A DNA stretch of 64,000 nucleotides from Cardinalis cardinalis. Its lineage: Eukaryota > Chordata > Aves > Passeriformes > Cardinalidae. The notes under the pieces were generated by a model. It had not been told where the DNA came from. It searched no databases and was given only the letters and a program-made list of their open reading frames with translations. Location of the stretch: NCBI GenBank assembly GCA_014549065.1, contig JACDOX010000087.1, positions 2,274,931 to 2,338,930 of the forward strand, in the 5' to 3' direction. Numbering within the stretch: position 1 is the stretch's first letter; every line of letters begins with the position of its first letter. The position numbers and the translations under genes were made by a program. Shown here piece after piece: positions 9,561-22,157 of this stretch.

Positions 9561-11844
9561 AACCAAGCTGCATTTTTGCCAGGTGGTGCTATGTGTGTAG
9601 AGACATTGCGAGAATTTCTTTATTAAATGTATGTATATAATACAGGTGTATGCATTTTGGATCATGCTTTGTGAAAGGGCTGGCTGTCTTAATAGCCATT
9701 TGTAGCTCAAAGTGATTAGAGAAAACTGTTTTCATTGCTTGGCTGCTTCTAGCAGTAGCTGCAAAACAACCCAGTGATTTCAAAAGCCTTTCCCTGGAAC
9801 GTCAGTCACCAAAGCAAATAAAAATGAAGTTACATTTCTCAGAAATGCATNTTTTATAATCTGAGCTCACTGGAAGGCTGCAAAGAATTCTCATGGGTGC
9901 AATAACTCAAAAATTTATCAATCAAACTAAGCTTTTTCAGTAAACTGCCTGTTGCTTTGAGTAGGGCCTTACTGTGATATTTCCAATNCTGTAAGTTTTC
10001 TTTGTTGCAATTTATCTAAATCTGTTTACCTCTGGTCTCCCATTGCAGTGTAGTTGTGGTAAGCCCTCTTCAGTTACAGGGGAGCTGGTAACCAGAGTCT
10101 CAANCACAGAAACATGAACTCTTCCATTTGATTTGGGTCTAATAGTTTGTTCATCTACTGCTGCAGGAACACCCGTTCCTCTTATGAATAATTCCTTTTG
10201 AATTTGCAGAGCTTTGTCTGTGCTGAAACCTCCTGCTGAAGCTCAGAAATGCTTGTGAAGCTGTTTCATCCATCATATTTTTTTATGTACTTCTGCACAA
10301 GCTGGAATGGGCTTTGTTCTGTGACCTGACACTCATCTGAAGTGAACTTGCTCTTTGTTGGGAAAAGCTGATGCAGAGGTTTCAGTCCTCTGGAGAAGCC
10401 CTCCCAGTTCTTTAGTATCATCAGCCTTGTGGTGCCCCACCCCNCTGCTCCTAGCCTAACCTGTGTCTCTGCGTGATACAAACCTAAGGTATTTCCAACA
10501 GACAGTACTTAGGAGTTGTGGAATACTGTTGATTTCATTTGCTGTCTATACCCTCACTTCATTAAANAATTAGTTTTCTGTTACTGAAGAGAAATTTTCT
10601 GGGGATATGGATAGATGTAGTAAATTGTTAAAAAGAGGTCATAACAGAGATTTTCAGAGCTTCTGATTCCTAGTCCTCCAGAAAGATGAAATTCTACAAG
10701 ACTTTCACACGTTGATTTGGCCACTGCTGTCTCAGAGTGCCTGCTGTGGCCCTTTCCAGGATTGTCACCATGCAGCCATTGGGAGGGCAGCACAGCAGTG
10801 TATAGGAGTTCAAGGGTTTTTAGGCTGACCTTACTCTAACATCAAAGCCCAGGTCAACAGTTGGTCTGGAGACTTCTCTATAGCTCTGACTTTGGTGTGA
10901 GCCCTGAGCTGACTCCTTGCATTTTCTTCTGGACCTTGTTCATCTTGTGTTGTCTTCTCTAGAGTCTTTAACCTTGGTCTAATCCTTCTGTGCACCAGGC
11001 AGTGCTGCTGAGATGGTCTAATGTAAAGCTGGTTAGCTCCTGAGATGGGTGCAGCAGCAGGTGTGAGATGCCCAGAGAAACCTGCCCCAGCACACTTCCA
11101 GGGGGAGGCCTGGATCTGGATGGGCCGGTGGTTTGCTCTTCAGAAACACTTGCTGTAATGCAACTCAGGGAGAAGGTGCTGCAGGTTAAATTAATGCCTG
11201 TCTGATGTAATTTCATAGTTATGTAATTAAGTGTTCTTTTAGATGGTCCAAATCCTACTTGGGTGGATGGATATTAAACATTTCTTCTTCCATAGAGTAG
11301 AAACGGAGGCTTTTGCCTAGTAACAATGTCTCCTGCCAGAAACTTCTAGAAAATATTCAAATACTGTAATTTATTTTAAAGTGGCCAGATCTCTACATAT
11401 AATTTTCCATCAATTATTGTTTAAAACATTTTGGATTTTGAAAAATTGTAGTAGGTTTGACAAGCACTTGACTGACATCATGTTGATTAAATAGCATTTC
11501 CTCTGACAGNCCCAATGAGACCTCCTACTCACAGTAGATGCATGAGCTAATTGAATTCTTTTTTTAAACTGCTTTTGAATTTCAAACTATACAAGTGACA
11601 CCAGACCCCCTTCTCCCACACAGCTCAAATATATACCTTTCTGATGGCTCATTTTGGCATGCCCTGTAGGTAATATCAGTGCCTTTCGTAAATCATCAGG
11701 ATGTTTCTACTGTGTTCTGAATCAGAAATATGGAACTAAAAGTTTGGTGTTGTTTTCGGGGATTTTTTATATTGAGTTCAAGCCTAGTGCCATCAATTTA
11801 TAGTTTTGTGGGTGATAAAAATGTCATAGCTAAATTTTGCAAAA
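9561..11844. other. Non-coding DNA, nothing recognised
   Basis: No long open frame and no nameable repeat. Between 10970 and 11220 the sequence is slightly GC-richer but has no recognised exon. The remainder is AT-rich. Confidence 0.5.
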
Positions 11845-12025
11845 ATAGAATATCATGGAATGATTTGTATTGAAAGGGACCTTGAAGAAAACCCATGGGC
11901 AGGGACACTTTCCGCTTCACCAGGGTGCTCCATGCCCGATGTAACGTGCTGTTGAACACTTCCAGGAATGGGTCATTCACAGCTTCAACCTGTGCCAGGG
12001 CCTCACCACAAGCTGTGATTAATTT
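11845..12025 (-). mobile_element. CR1 LINE short 3' fragment, antisense
   Basis: The opening 'atagaatatcatggaatg' and following 'gaaagggaccttgaag', 'cccatgggcagggacac', 'gaacacttccagg' and 'gccagggcctcaccac' match the reverse complement of the CR1 3' UTR. It is about 180 bp long, in the same orientation as the copy at 8781. It contains a deletion between the first and second blocks. Confidence 0.88.
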
Positions 12026-15000
12026 AGCGGTGGTATTTTGTCCCAATGTCAGTGAAACGAAATTGTATTCATTATGAAGTTGCTTGTGAGGGAGGAAATA
12101 TGGCTCTACATATGGTTTCATTGACTGCCTGCTTCGTATGAGGATGTTTCTATAAAACAATTAAAAATATATCAAAGCACGATAGGAACAAGTCTTTAAC
12201 TCATATTTAGAAAAGATAATGTTCATCCTTAAATACATTTCCTTTTATATGAAAGAAACCATATTAGTGGTGCATTTCAGATTATTTGTCAGAAGGTACC
12301 TGGTTTTGCCTTCTGGTTGTTGAGGAAAGCAGTANGGAATGCAAGGCTGAGGGAGGGTTGGGCCAGCAACATGTGCATAAAATGATTTCTGCTTTCCCAT
12401 TGTATTTTCNGCTTNTTGGGGCATGTACTACCCCAAGTGTTGTATACCTTGAAGCTCATTCAGTAGCATTGCAGACACCTTTGGCAAGTCTCTTAATATC
12501 TGATGTAGGATATGACAGTTATTTCTGGTGCTTAAATATCTTTGTCCCATATGGATGTAGCTTGAGTAGAACAAAATGTTTTACCATAGGGTACATTGGC
12601 ACAGTCTAGTTCCCTCAATGCAGTAGATGCTATGGTTAATTATGTGATAACTCAGTTGAAAACATTAAATCATTATCTATCAGCCATTCTTGCTGTTTCT
12701 GTGGCTCCCACATCATCCTGTTCTGCTGGGCTTTAGTGCAGGTATCTGCTGTGGGGAGTGATAGCCAGGTTGNAATGGCTTCTAAGTATCTTCCAGGGTT
12801 GGTTTTGGAATAAAACAATTGATCTTGTCACATAAATACAGTTCTGCATTTTGGAGGGNAGAGGGTGAAAAAACGGTTTTTGTCTGTGTCTTCTTTTTCT
12901 ATTATGAAGTTAAAATGTTACCGTGCAATACTGGCAGTGTTGTGGAAATTGCTGTTTTTGTGGTAGTACTTTTCTTTTTATTTTCTTCAGTTCTGCTGAT
13001 TGTACGGTTCTGTCATTATGCTTTGAAAAATTTAATCTTTGCCTCTTCAANATTCTTTATAATGTGTAACTGGAGACTCCCAGTTCATATTAATGCTNTG
13101 TTATTTTCTTCTTTGTACATATAGTTTCTTTTAAAAACTGAGATGAACTTCTGTAATTTGTGTTACCCCCTTTCCAATGTCTGTACCCACCAGATCAGCA
13201 CAATAAAACTTCAACATTATACTTGTTTTGCCTCACCCTGGGAACTATCTTTCAGATTTTTTATAGTATCATGGACAATATTTTTTCTGGTTAGGATACA
13301 TCTCATAATCTATTTTGACTTACTATTTTAAATTTTTCAATTGCTGTTGTCTGCAATTTAGATGTCTTTATGTGTGTTATACCTATGACATTAAAGCTAT
13401 TACAAACAATAAAGATAAGAAATTTGAGAGATTTGATATAATGAAGGCACATATCTTGGTTTATGATAATAACTGGGTTTAAACTTATTGTTGTGGAGGG
13501 AAACATTTGTGGAAAAAAATGCATTTGTCATTTGGGTGTGCTATGTGTAAATAACTTTTTAAAATAAGAAGACNAAATAAACCTTAACCCCTTCCCCCCA
13601 TCTCAAACTTATGGGTCTTGGAGTAGAATATCATTCTAGAAGGAAGNTTATTCTATAGCCTACAGAAGGATATTCTGAAAACCATCTTGACAATGGACTA
13701 AAATATCAGGCAAGCACTAATAAAAAAAATACTAACTAAATGACATTAAACTACTTCACTCAGCCAATGTGACATGGTGTATTAATTGCATTTTTTTTTG
13801 ATATTGTACTTTTTTTTTTAGTTGGTGTTTGTCAACTGTCAAGTATGTTATCTGGTGCACANAACTAACTTTATTGACGTGACCATGTAATAGCCAGCCT
13901 GTGTTATGTAGTATTCTTTTTTTGCTCCAGTAAATCAGGCAGACTTGTGTGCCCCNTTCTTCCAGGGGACATAAAAAAAAAATAGATTGTGTATTCTGAA
14001 TGTGAGCCCTGTCTTAGTAACGTGAGGGTGTAAAAGATGCCGTGGTTGGTGTGGAATGTTTGCCTCTTCTGGTTCTGGTAACGTAGATTGTATTGATTTT
14101 TCATACAAATACGTAAAACCAAATTTGCCCAAGTCGAGTGTGTTTTGCCNGTGATGGGAATTGCTGAGTGATCTCTCTCTGCCCTTATCTTCATGCACAA
14201 TCCTTTAGTTCTGCTTTGCCTCTCCTATTCAGTTAAGGAGGGGAGTGGTAGAATGCCTTTGGGTACCTGATGGCCGGCCAGGGTGTGTTCACCTCACTGT
14301 TCTAGNGATGATGATTGTGAATTAATTTTATCTCCTTATGAGTTTACTGCCTTAAAATTNATTATTATCTAGGGAATAACTAATTGTTGGTAGAGAGCAG
14401 GGCAATGTTCGTNTTGCTACGGGCATGACCCTGGATTGAGCTATTTTTTATACGTTCTGATGTAAAACTATTTGACATGTAACAGTAACTCAAAAAACCC
14501 CAGAAAACAAAACTCTGAGTGTGTACCAGTTTCCTCCTCCACGAGGATCTGGCATAAACTACTAACCTTCAAAGAGATATGCAAATGCAACTGTGCCCTT
14601 CACTATTAACAAGAAAGTGAGAAGATTCACACGTTTAAATGTGGTGTTTAGAGTCTGAATGAGTAATTCATAATAGCAGATAGCTTGCCATGTGTAAGGA
14701 GTTGAGTCATTGTCATCCCTTTCTGTTCNCAGATTGTCTGTAAGCTGGCTTCTGGGAGCACAGTGAGGGATGAGTAGCTTCCAGTTCATGTTGGGAACTC
14801 GTGTGTGTGCACTGGTCTGCATAAACTGGAACTGTTCCCCAGCNTTGACCTGTCATGTTCAGAGAAAAGTTATCCTTTTATAACAGGGCAAGAGATGACC
14901 AAGCTGTGTCACAAACAAAATAAACTCCACTGAGACTAAAGTGTTTATGGGGATCACTTGAGTCTGCTGTCACTTAGTTTGTGTCACTTCTTCTTTCAAG

Positions 15001-15620
15001 GTGAAGCTCAAGAATCCTCTTCTAAAGGTCCAGCTAAAGTGTGTCAGCGCNGCACTTGACAAATTCACTACCTAATGTGGTCCTAACCTTGAGCTAAGCT
15101 TCAAAAAGGGCCTGTAAAAATGTTGGAATAGTTCAATGGTCACCAGTTCTTCTAATGTTTTCTAATTCAGATATTTTTCCTAAATAGCCTTCTCCTCTTT
15201 AAAGTTCCTGATATGTATGCCTTAATCTGCTCATATTCAGAAGACGTGGATACATTTTTCCTTAAGTTATTCTGAGCTCTGGTGAATATTGAATAATATT
15301 TTTTAGAGCTGACTGCTGCTGCAAATAGCTTTCTACTAAGTGACAATGGATGGAAACTCTTTATGGGAGGTTAAATATTAATGGTTAATTTTGATATTGT
15401 CAGTTTCTTCCTGGTTTTGTGTTTTCCTAGCTTTTGGATTCAAAAATTGTCTGACCTCTGAATTTCCTCCCTCCCTTACTTGAAAGTAAANTCCAAGTTA
15501 ATCAATAAATAATTGGAAAAAGATTGCTCTGGGCCAGTTGGTGTTCCTGTCTGAAGGAGATGATGAACCATCCTACTGCCTTTTCTTATAGACAGAGGCA
15601 GTTGCGGAGTGTATCCAGTC
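12026..15620. other. Non-coding AT-rich DNA
   Basis: This stretch holds short A and T runs (for example 13790-13820 and 13972-13982). It has no supported gene, repeat family or RNA. Confidence 0.5.
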
Positions 15621-15630
15621 TTTTTCCTCT

Positions 15631-15669
15631 GGGTTTTTATTTTTTGGGTTTTTTTTTTGGTTTTTTTCT
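15631..15669. repeat. T/G-rich low-complexity tract
   Basis: Runs of T separated by GG or GGG. Its reverse complement closely resembles the A/C-rich tract at 15787-15870, so the two form a low-complexity inverted pair about 130 bp apart. Confidence 0.8.
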
Positions 15670-15786
15670 CTACAAGAAGTTGAAGAAATAGATTGGTTTG
15701 GTTGTCTTCTCTGAAAGCAAGTACATAAATTAAAACCCAAACTTGACCTGAACATGTAAAGAACATCTATGTATAATGAGATGGTT

Positions 15787-15870
15787 AAAAAACCCCTAAC
15801 AAAAGAAAACAAAAAAAAAAACCCAATGTGAGAAGACAAAAAAACCCCAACCAACCACAACAACAAACCG
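15787..15870. repeat. A/C-rich low-complexity tract
   Basis: A-runs separated by CC, CCC and CCCC, followed by an (AACC/ACA)-type stretch. It is the partner of the T/G-rich tract at 15631-15669. No coding content. Confidence 0.8.
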
Positions 15871-18800
15871 ACTCAGGCTTCTAGGAAATTTTATTAATGA
15901 AAGTGTGAGAGGTGTGTGATGGATGCAATACCTTGGCAGCAGCTTGGCTCCAAAACTGCAGGTCAGAACAGATATGTGGTCTTTTCATTCCTCTTTTATA
16001 ATATGCTGCTTAGAGTCCTGCTCTAATGGGGCAGGATAGAATTANCCAACCAAATAGCTTCACTATGTGCTGTTTTCTGTTGATCTGAAAGAAAACTTTC
16101 CATCAGTATGCTGAGACAGTTGAATTCCTGCAGTTTGAAAAGGGTTATTTTTGAGGTATTTTGACATTTTCAGATTGACATTTCTAGTTGTTCTATATGA
16201 GAGCTTTCTTCAGAAGGGATGTGCAGTATTTCATTTAGCATTTGTTGTAAAAGAATTTGAGGATATTTTTAGAGGAGAAAATTATCAAAGGCCTAGAAAA
16301 TTTTTGAAAGGAATGTATGCAGCAGATGTAATTTTAAATAAGAAATAGATGTACTTCAAAATTTTTGTGTCTAATTTTTGTTAAACTCCTTGAATGTGGT
16401 AGTAACTNTTATCTATGGATCAAGTATTTTCTGTTACCTCTAGGATTTTGGATTGTACTTAGTCTTAAACGGGTGTATAAAGATTGATTTAAAGTTTTGC
16501 TTCAGTAGTCATGGGGTATTTGTTCCCTTATGCTTTATTTAGAAAGAAGAGNCTTGTTGAATAAACTAATTTTAATAAGGCAATGATGACTGACATTGTT
16601 CATGTAATTACTGTGCATTTTTACTGTATTTACATTGATGAAAGACTTGAGATAGAATTGTAGAAGACAAGTTATTTGGAAGTTCCTTAAACTGGCAATA
16701 TGAATGGACAAAATTAATATTTCCNGTTTTTCAGCTTCCTTCAGGATAGATCCTTCTTTCCAATTCATTTTCACTTTAAAATTTATTTTTTCTCCCTCTC
16801 CATCCCTCCCTGTGAACAAAAACCTCATTCATTAACTTACAATTATTCAAAGGATTCCTNTTGATTTTGAACAGATCAGAGCAATCATTTTGTCCTTCTG
16901 TGCAGCTTATTTCTAATCTGAGCATCCTTTCACCTGGGTGAAGTTTATAATTTCAAACTACTTTATTGCTCCCATCACTGTTCAATGGGGTTTGTGCTTA
17001 AAAATCACTTACCTGTGAAGATTCCATGACAGGGGAGATTTGCAGCAAATGTGGAACCATCACTTTTCTTGACTTTTTTTGTGCAGCCACTATCTTAGGT
17101 TTTTGGGTTTTTTTTTTGGCTCACTGCCTCCCTTTTATCTCATAAGAACAACTTAATGCTTTAAGGACTGCCTGTTTTCTGTTGTGCCCTTGTGTCCCTG
17201 CTCCTTACAGCCATTCTTTTGCTTCGGAGTAGCCATTTCTCCCTCTGATCCCATTCTTCCTCTGTCACATGCCTGCTCTAGTGTATGATTTGTGAAGCCT
17301 GTTCACCAGTCTTAGTTACTGATACTTGCTGGTCTTTGAGTGGTGTCCTGCAGGTTTTATTTTGTGTGTTTGGAATGGTGACAGCAGCAAGGACCAGTAA
17401 AGATTGTCATGTGTTTGCCACTCACACTGAAAAGGAATTTCCTTTTTAGAAGAGATTACTTTTAAGATAGGGATGAATAGGAAGGAAAAGTATGAGGAGA
17501 GCTTTCAGTGCAGCTGGAGGACTGGTCCAATGAATTGAAGCAAGGCAGAGTTTCTCTACATTGTATTGAGTGAATTGCAGTGATATGGATGTGTTGTGAT
17601 GTGAAGAGTGGCTGTGAATCCTTGGTGCATGGATAGACAGGAAATCCTGGCCTGAAAGATAGCAGGAGTAATAACCAAGGCTTAACCAGATACTGGATGG
17701 GAGGGAAAGAATGGGCAGTGACATGCAAGTGATGGGTTGGNGTGACAGGAAGCAGAGAACTGCCCTACATGACTAGGAGAAAGAGTTACCTTGAGCGGGA
17801 AGGTCAGGATTTCCGTTCTCGCCTTGTTGAGCGGGAGCTGAAATACCAGCAGCCATAAGGAGATGCCAGAATAGAAAGCTCAGAGATGAATCATTCACTG
17901 GGAAACCATGGTGGTGTTTGTATTTCCAGAGAAGGCAATCCAGAGGAATCTGACTGAGGGAGATGAGAGAACACATGGAAATTCCTGTAGCATTCCTGGA
18001 ATCCTGACTCCCTCTTAGAAAGGGAAAACTGGTATTCTGTCTGGTATTTAATAAGGAGGATGAAACCCACAAATAATTAAGGGTATTGTGGTAATTTATC
18101 TGCTTCCTTTATACAATTCAATTCCTCAGATTACTTCTACCTTTCTGGTTTCTGCAAGAATGCTCCTNTATCGATATCTTTATAGAACTATTTTTAAATG
18201 TGCCCTATAAGCAAATANCTATTTTCCTTCTAAAGCCTTGAGATAACTTGTGGTAGTGTTGCCATTAGTCAGAAATCAAACTGANTGCATTTATGGTGGT
18301 GTAATTTTCAGAGCAAATTGCTGTAATTCAGGTATTTTAATTTATCACCTTTTTTTTCTCCTCTTCACTTGGAGACAAGCAGCCACATTTGTGCTGAAAC
18401 TCAATATTGCAGGTTGGTATCTCAACACTGATTGAACAGTTGTGCGAGGCAGTAGATAATGAGCAGATTGATGGTTTCTGTATCATATTGAAGTAGGATG
18501 TTAAATGTGAGAAGGGAATTTTTATTAAATATACAGCTAGAAACTTTATTTTGAAATACCTAGTTTCTTCAGCAGTGGCTTCTGCTGCTTTGAAGCGTGA
18601 ACTGAGTGCAAGAATAATTCAGATGCTTCCTGGCCCTCTCACATGGAGGAACATTGGGTTCAGTGCTACAGGTAGCTTCTGATCTTCTAGTCTGAAATAA
18701 TTGCCAGGGCCCACAGGTGTGCTTCTCATCCTTGGCACATTGCCTTTGCAAGGTAAAAGATTAAAATCTCCCCTTTGGTTGTTGGGTTTTAGTTGACCAT

Positions 18801-21042
18801 TTTGTTCTCAGTGGTGGCATTTGCATTCTCCTCCTGAGATGTCTGGTGGAGAAGGCTCTCATGCNGAATGGATCTAGAGGGGTCTTGCTCCTCGTGGATC
18901 ACTGCTGTGCTGGATACACCCNGATTTCTTAACTTTTCTCTGTAGTTTATCTTCTATCTCAGCCACTCCTGCAACGACTCGTTTGAAAGCCTCTGTATGC
19001 CAAGAAATGTGAACTTAATCTATAGATTTCAGATCTCTCAACAGGTCTTCTAGCTCAACTTCTCAGCTCCTAGGTCAAACCCCGGCAGATGGGTATGGAG
19101 GTCAGGGTGTTCCATGACATCCAGNACATGAGTACAAAGGGTATTTTCCATATTTTCTCATCTGCCCTTAGATTTTGCTCTTTCATGCAGAGGGCTCACA
19201 GTTGGATCTTGCTATGCNTAAAAATGGATCTTGCAAAACCAGATTCAGGCTCAAAGAATAAAGTGGGAAACAAAGTTATTTCTACTTTTTTTGCTGTGGT
19301 AGCTTAAAATATTTGTACTGATGTTCTCACTGGGCTGAGGCTTTCTGTGCTATAGTTTGGGGAACAGGAAGGTTTTTGAGNGCTGGTTCACTCTGTATAT
19401 CTCTCAGAATTTGACAAGATGTTAANTTTAGGAAATTTGGTGCTTGCTTTATTCAGGCACGTGTGTGTATGATCCCAGTCAGTGCACATGCATAGCATTG
19501 CCTGAGCCAGGCTCCTTGTTCCACCACTGCTCTTGGTGCTTGTGTGGTTTGTCTGTGTGATGAGCTGGCACACTTGAAATTGCTTTCCACCTGCAATTTA
19601 GGGCTGTGCTAAGGATGGAAATTGTTTCTGCTACATACAACAACTCTTCTTTTTTAGCTCTGTGAGAAGTATGTGTAGGACTGGAAATCCTTCTGAGCAG
19701 AGCACTGCTGTAAGGTGAATAAAAGGCAATTTTCAATAAATTCCTGGTGCANTGTTTCAGGCCAGGCCTGTATTGAATCCTTTGTGCAGCAGTATTTGAA
19801 ATCCATTGTGAGTACACAAAAGGGAAATGGTCCCTNTTCTTAGACTGATGTGATGATCAACTGGACAGATGAATTAATCCTGCTGGACTTTCCTTACTAT
19901 TCAAGGGAGTGTAAGTTCATGTGATTAAGTGTCACTTATTGGATCCAACTAAAATTCAGCATTTTCATTTATTATCCTTTCAAGGAGCNAAATGACTCAC
20001 TCTGAGTTTTAGGCAGAGTAGCTTGCAACACTTAAAATAAGGTTTATTCTAATAAGTTTGTGGTTTTCACAGTCTTNTGAAATTACTGTAAAGTATCTTC
20101 AGAGACATTGGTGTATGAGAAGTACCTCCAGCTCTAAAGGGCAGAAGTCTCCATTTAGGGAAAGTGACTAATTTTTTTAATAACCATATGTGTCTACTTT
20201 ATCTCTTCAATCCAGATATTTTCATCAGCAGCCTTTTCAATGTATAAAATATTTATCTACCACAGAGAACTTTAGTCAAGCTCACATGTTTTCTCCAGGG
20301 AAACAATATTAAAACAGTCTGTTATATGTTAAAAGCCTTTTTGTGGTGTCTGTTGGAAATAGCTCAGTTGATGAGTTGTTGCCATTAGGCAATATGTCAA
20401 AATATTANCTCAAAACTATTTTTCTAATAGCTATCCTAAAAGTGATAATTTTTACTGTGGAATGGATAGATCAAAGTACAAATGAATGGACTGCTTATCT
20501 TATTGAAAAAATATACCTCCACCTTTAAATTTCTTCTAATATANTAAGTTAATTAAAAAGTTGTCTGTACAGCATAACAGCAGTCAGAACTGTCTCATTA
20601 CTCCTTAAAAGGCAAATGGGACCCTTCTATTTATATAATTGCTGCACAAATAAAATGTTTACCTGGTCAACTTAACTTCAATAGATAACAGAAGGCTGGG
20701 TGTTACTTCTATGGTTTTTATCAGCTGTGTGAGGAATTGCAAATAAAAGCAAAATCTTATTTCAGAAAGAGATGTGTCTTTATTAGCTTGAGCAGCAAAA
20801 TATCATACATGGATTTTTCCCCTTGTTCTTCTGCATGTGTACCTTCTCAATGTTGCCTTCCCTATGTGGCTTCAAAAATAAACTAGATATGATATTTGAG
20901 CAGTTCTTGTGTGAATCATTTAACTCTCACANTTGAATAAGTGGCTCAGATACTTGATGTCTGCCACAGCAGACAAAACCAATAACAAAACTACAGCTGA
21001 AATGTGCCCTATTAGCTGAAAACTCAGTTTAACAAGAAATTA
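15871..21042. other. Non-coding AT-rich DNA
   Basis: Open frames are short (up to about 112 codons) and unrelated to known proteins. I found no CR1, LTR or RNA gene here. Slightly higher GC occurs near 17450-17830 and 18560-18960, without recognisable exons. Confidence 0.5.
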
Positions 21043-21055
21043 AATATATATATAT
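21043..21055. repeat. Short AT dinucleotide run
   Basis: Alternating AT run of about 13 bases immediately upstream of an A/C-rich tract. Confidence 0.85.
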
Positions 21056-21057
21056 GT

Positions 21058-21530
21058 GCAAAAAAGAAACCCTGTAAAAACCCACCATAAACCAAGCAAA
21101 GGAAAAAAACCAAAACAAAAAAAAAGCCTACCAAAACACCAACACCCAAGAAAAATTATTTCAATACTATNTCTGTATTGGAAGTGCTCTTTATTTTACT
21201 AAGGCTTTCAACAAGATTTGATTTGGATAACTATAGCCATGGAGGAAGTACTTGAGGAGTTTGAAGGGTCAAATTAAGGTAAGAAAGCCCTCCTGAAAGG
21301 GCTGCTGGAAAAGAAAAACTAGCTAATAATTTAAGCAAAAGCCAAACAAATATCCCTCCTTCAAAACCAAAAAATATTGCCTCCTCTAAAACCAACCCAA
21401 ACAAACGACAACAACAACAAAAAAAACCAAAACCAAACCAACAACGCAAGCTAACCTTCTCCAAACAAACAAAAGCAATCAAAAAATTAAAAACCCAAAC
21501 AAAAGGTCCCAAAACTTGAAATCCAACCAA
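21058..21530. repeat. A/C-rich low-complexity region
   Basis: Two A/C-rich blocks (about 21060-21160 and 21340-21530) consist of A-runs broken by C, CC and CCC, with (AAC)n and (AAACC)n-like stretches. G and T are nearly absent from the plus strand in the densest parts. The minus strand has an open frame through the second block, but its composition (F, L, W, G and V rich) is explained by the repeat. Confidence 0.8.
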
Positions 21531-22078
21531 ACCAGTTGTGAGAGGCCAAGCATGGGCATGCAGGGTTTGGGGTAAAAGTTAAGAAACTCCTAGGCAATGC
21601 TCTTAACTTAAATGGACTAAGAGTTTCTTAAGTCAAATATATTTGGGAAAGAATAATTAGAAGGCAAGGTAAAAGATTAAGTGGCAGCAAAGTATGAACT
21701 GAAGAAGTGACTGTACATATCAGAGAACACTGTGCTCCCTTAATTGCTTCNACAAGTCAGGAATTAATGCTGCAGTGAGCACCTGCTTCCTGCAAGGTGG
21801 TTTTGTGGAGCACCTTGGTGCTCTGGAGGTTTCCTGCTTCCTTCACCAGGCAACACCAGAGCTGAGAAAATTCCCAGTTAGTGCCTCACACAGGGGTGGC
21901 ACTCATCAGCNGCTGCTGCTGCTCAGCTTTTCCATTCCTTCTCTTTCAGCTGTTCTGTGTCCATATATGGGTGGAATGGAAAAGTAAAAAGGTGGAAGCA
22001 GTATGGGAAGTTCAAACAAAAGATTGCTAAAAATCTCTTTACACTTCTGTTCAAAGTACCCAGAGCTATGTGACACAC

Positions 22079-22157
22079 CAGAGCTCGATGCAGTAATCCA
22101 AGGGGAGTGGGTTTAGGAGTGGGATGGAGAGGTAGAATTGCCTCCCTTGTCCTACTA
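22079..22157 (-). mobile_element. CR1 LINE internal fragment, antisense
   Basis: The words 'cagagctcgatgcagtaatcc', 'aggggagtgg', 'gtagaattgcctccc' and 'gtcctact' follow the CR1 antisense order from 'cagagctggatgcagtactcc' onward. The corresponding words in the 8781-9560 copy lie near 9281-9353. It is about 80 bp and truncated at both ends. Confidence 0.75.

Noticed and set aside
9029..9600. Several overlapping plus-strand open frames
   Set aside because: They lie inside the antisense CR1 element and are shadows of it.
21231..21530. 99-codon minus-strand frame that looks hydrophobic, like a membrane protein
   Set aside because: The F/L/W/G-rich composition is a direct consequence of reading the A/C-rich repeat on the other strand.
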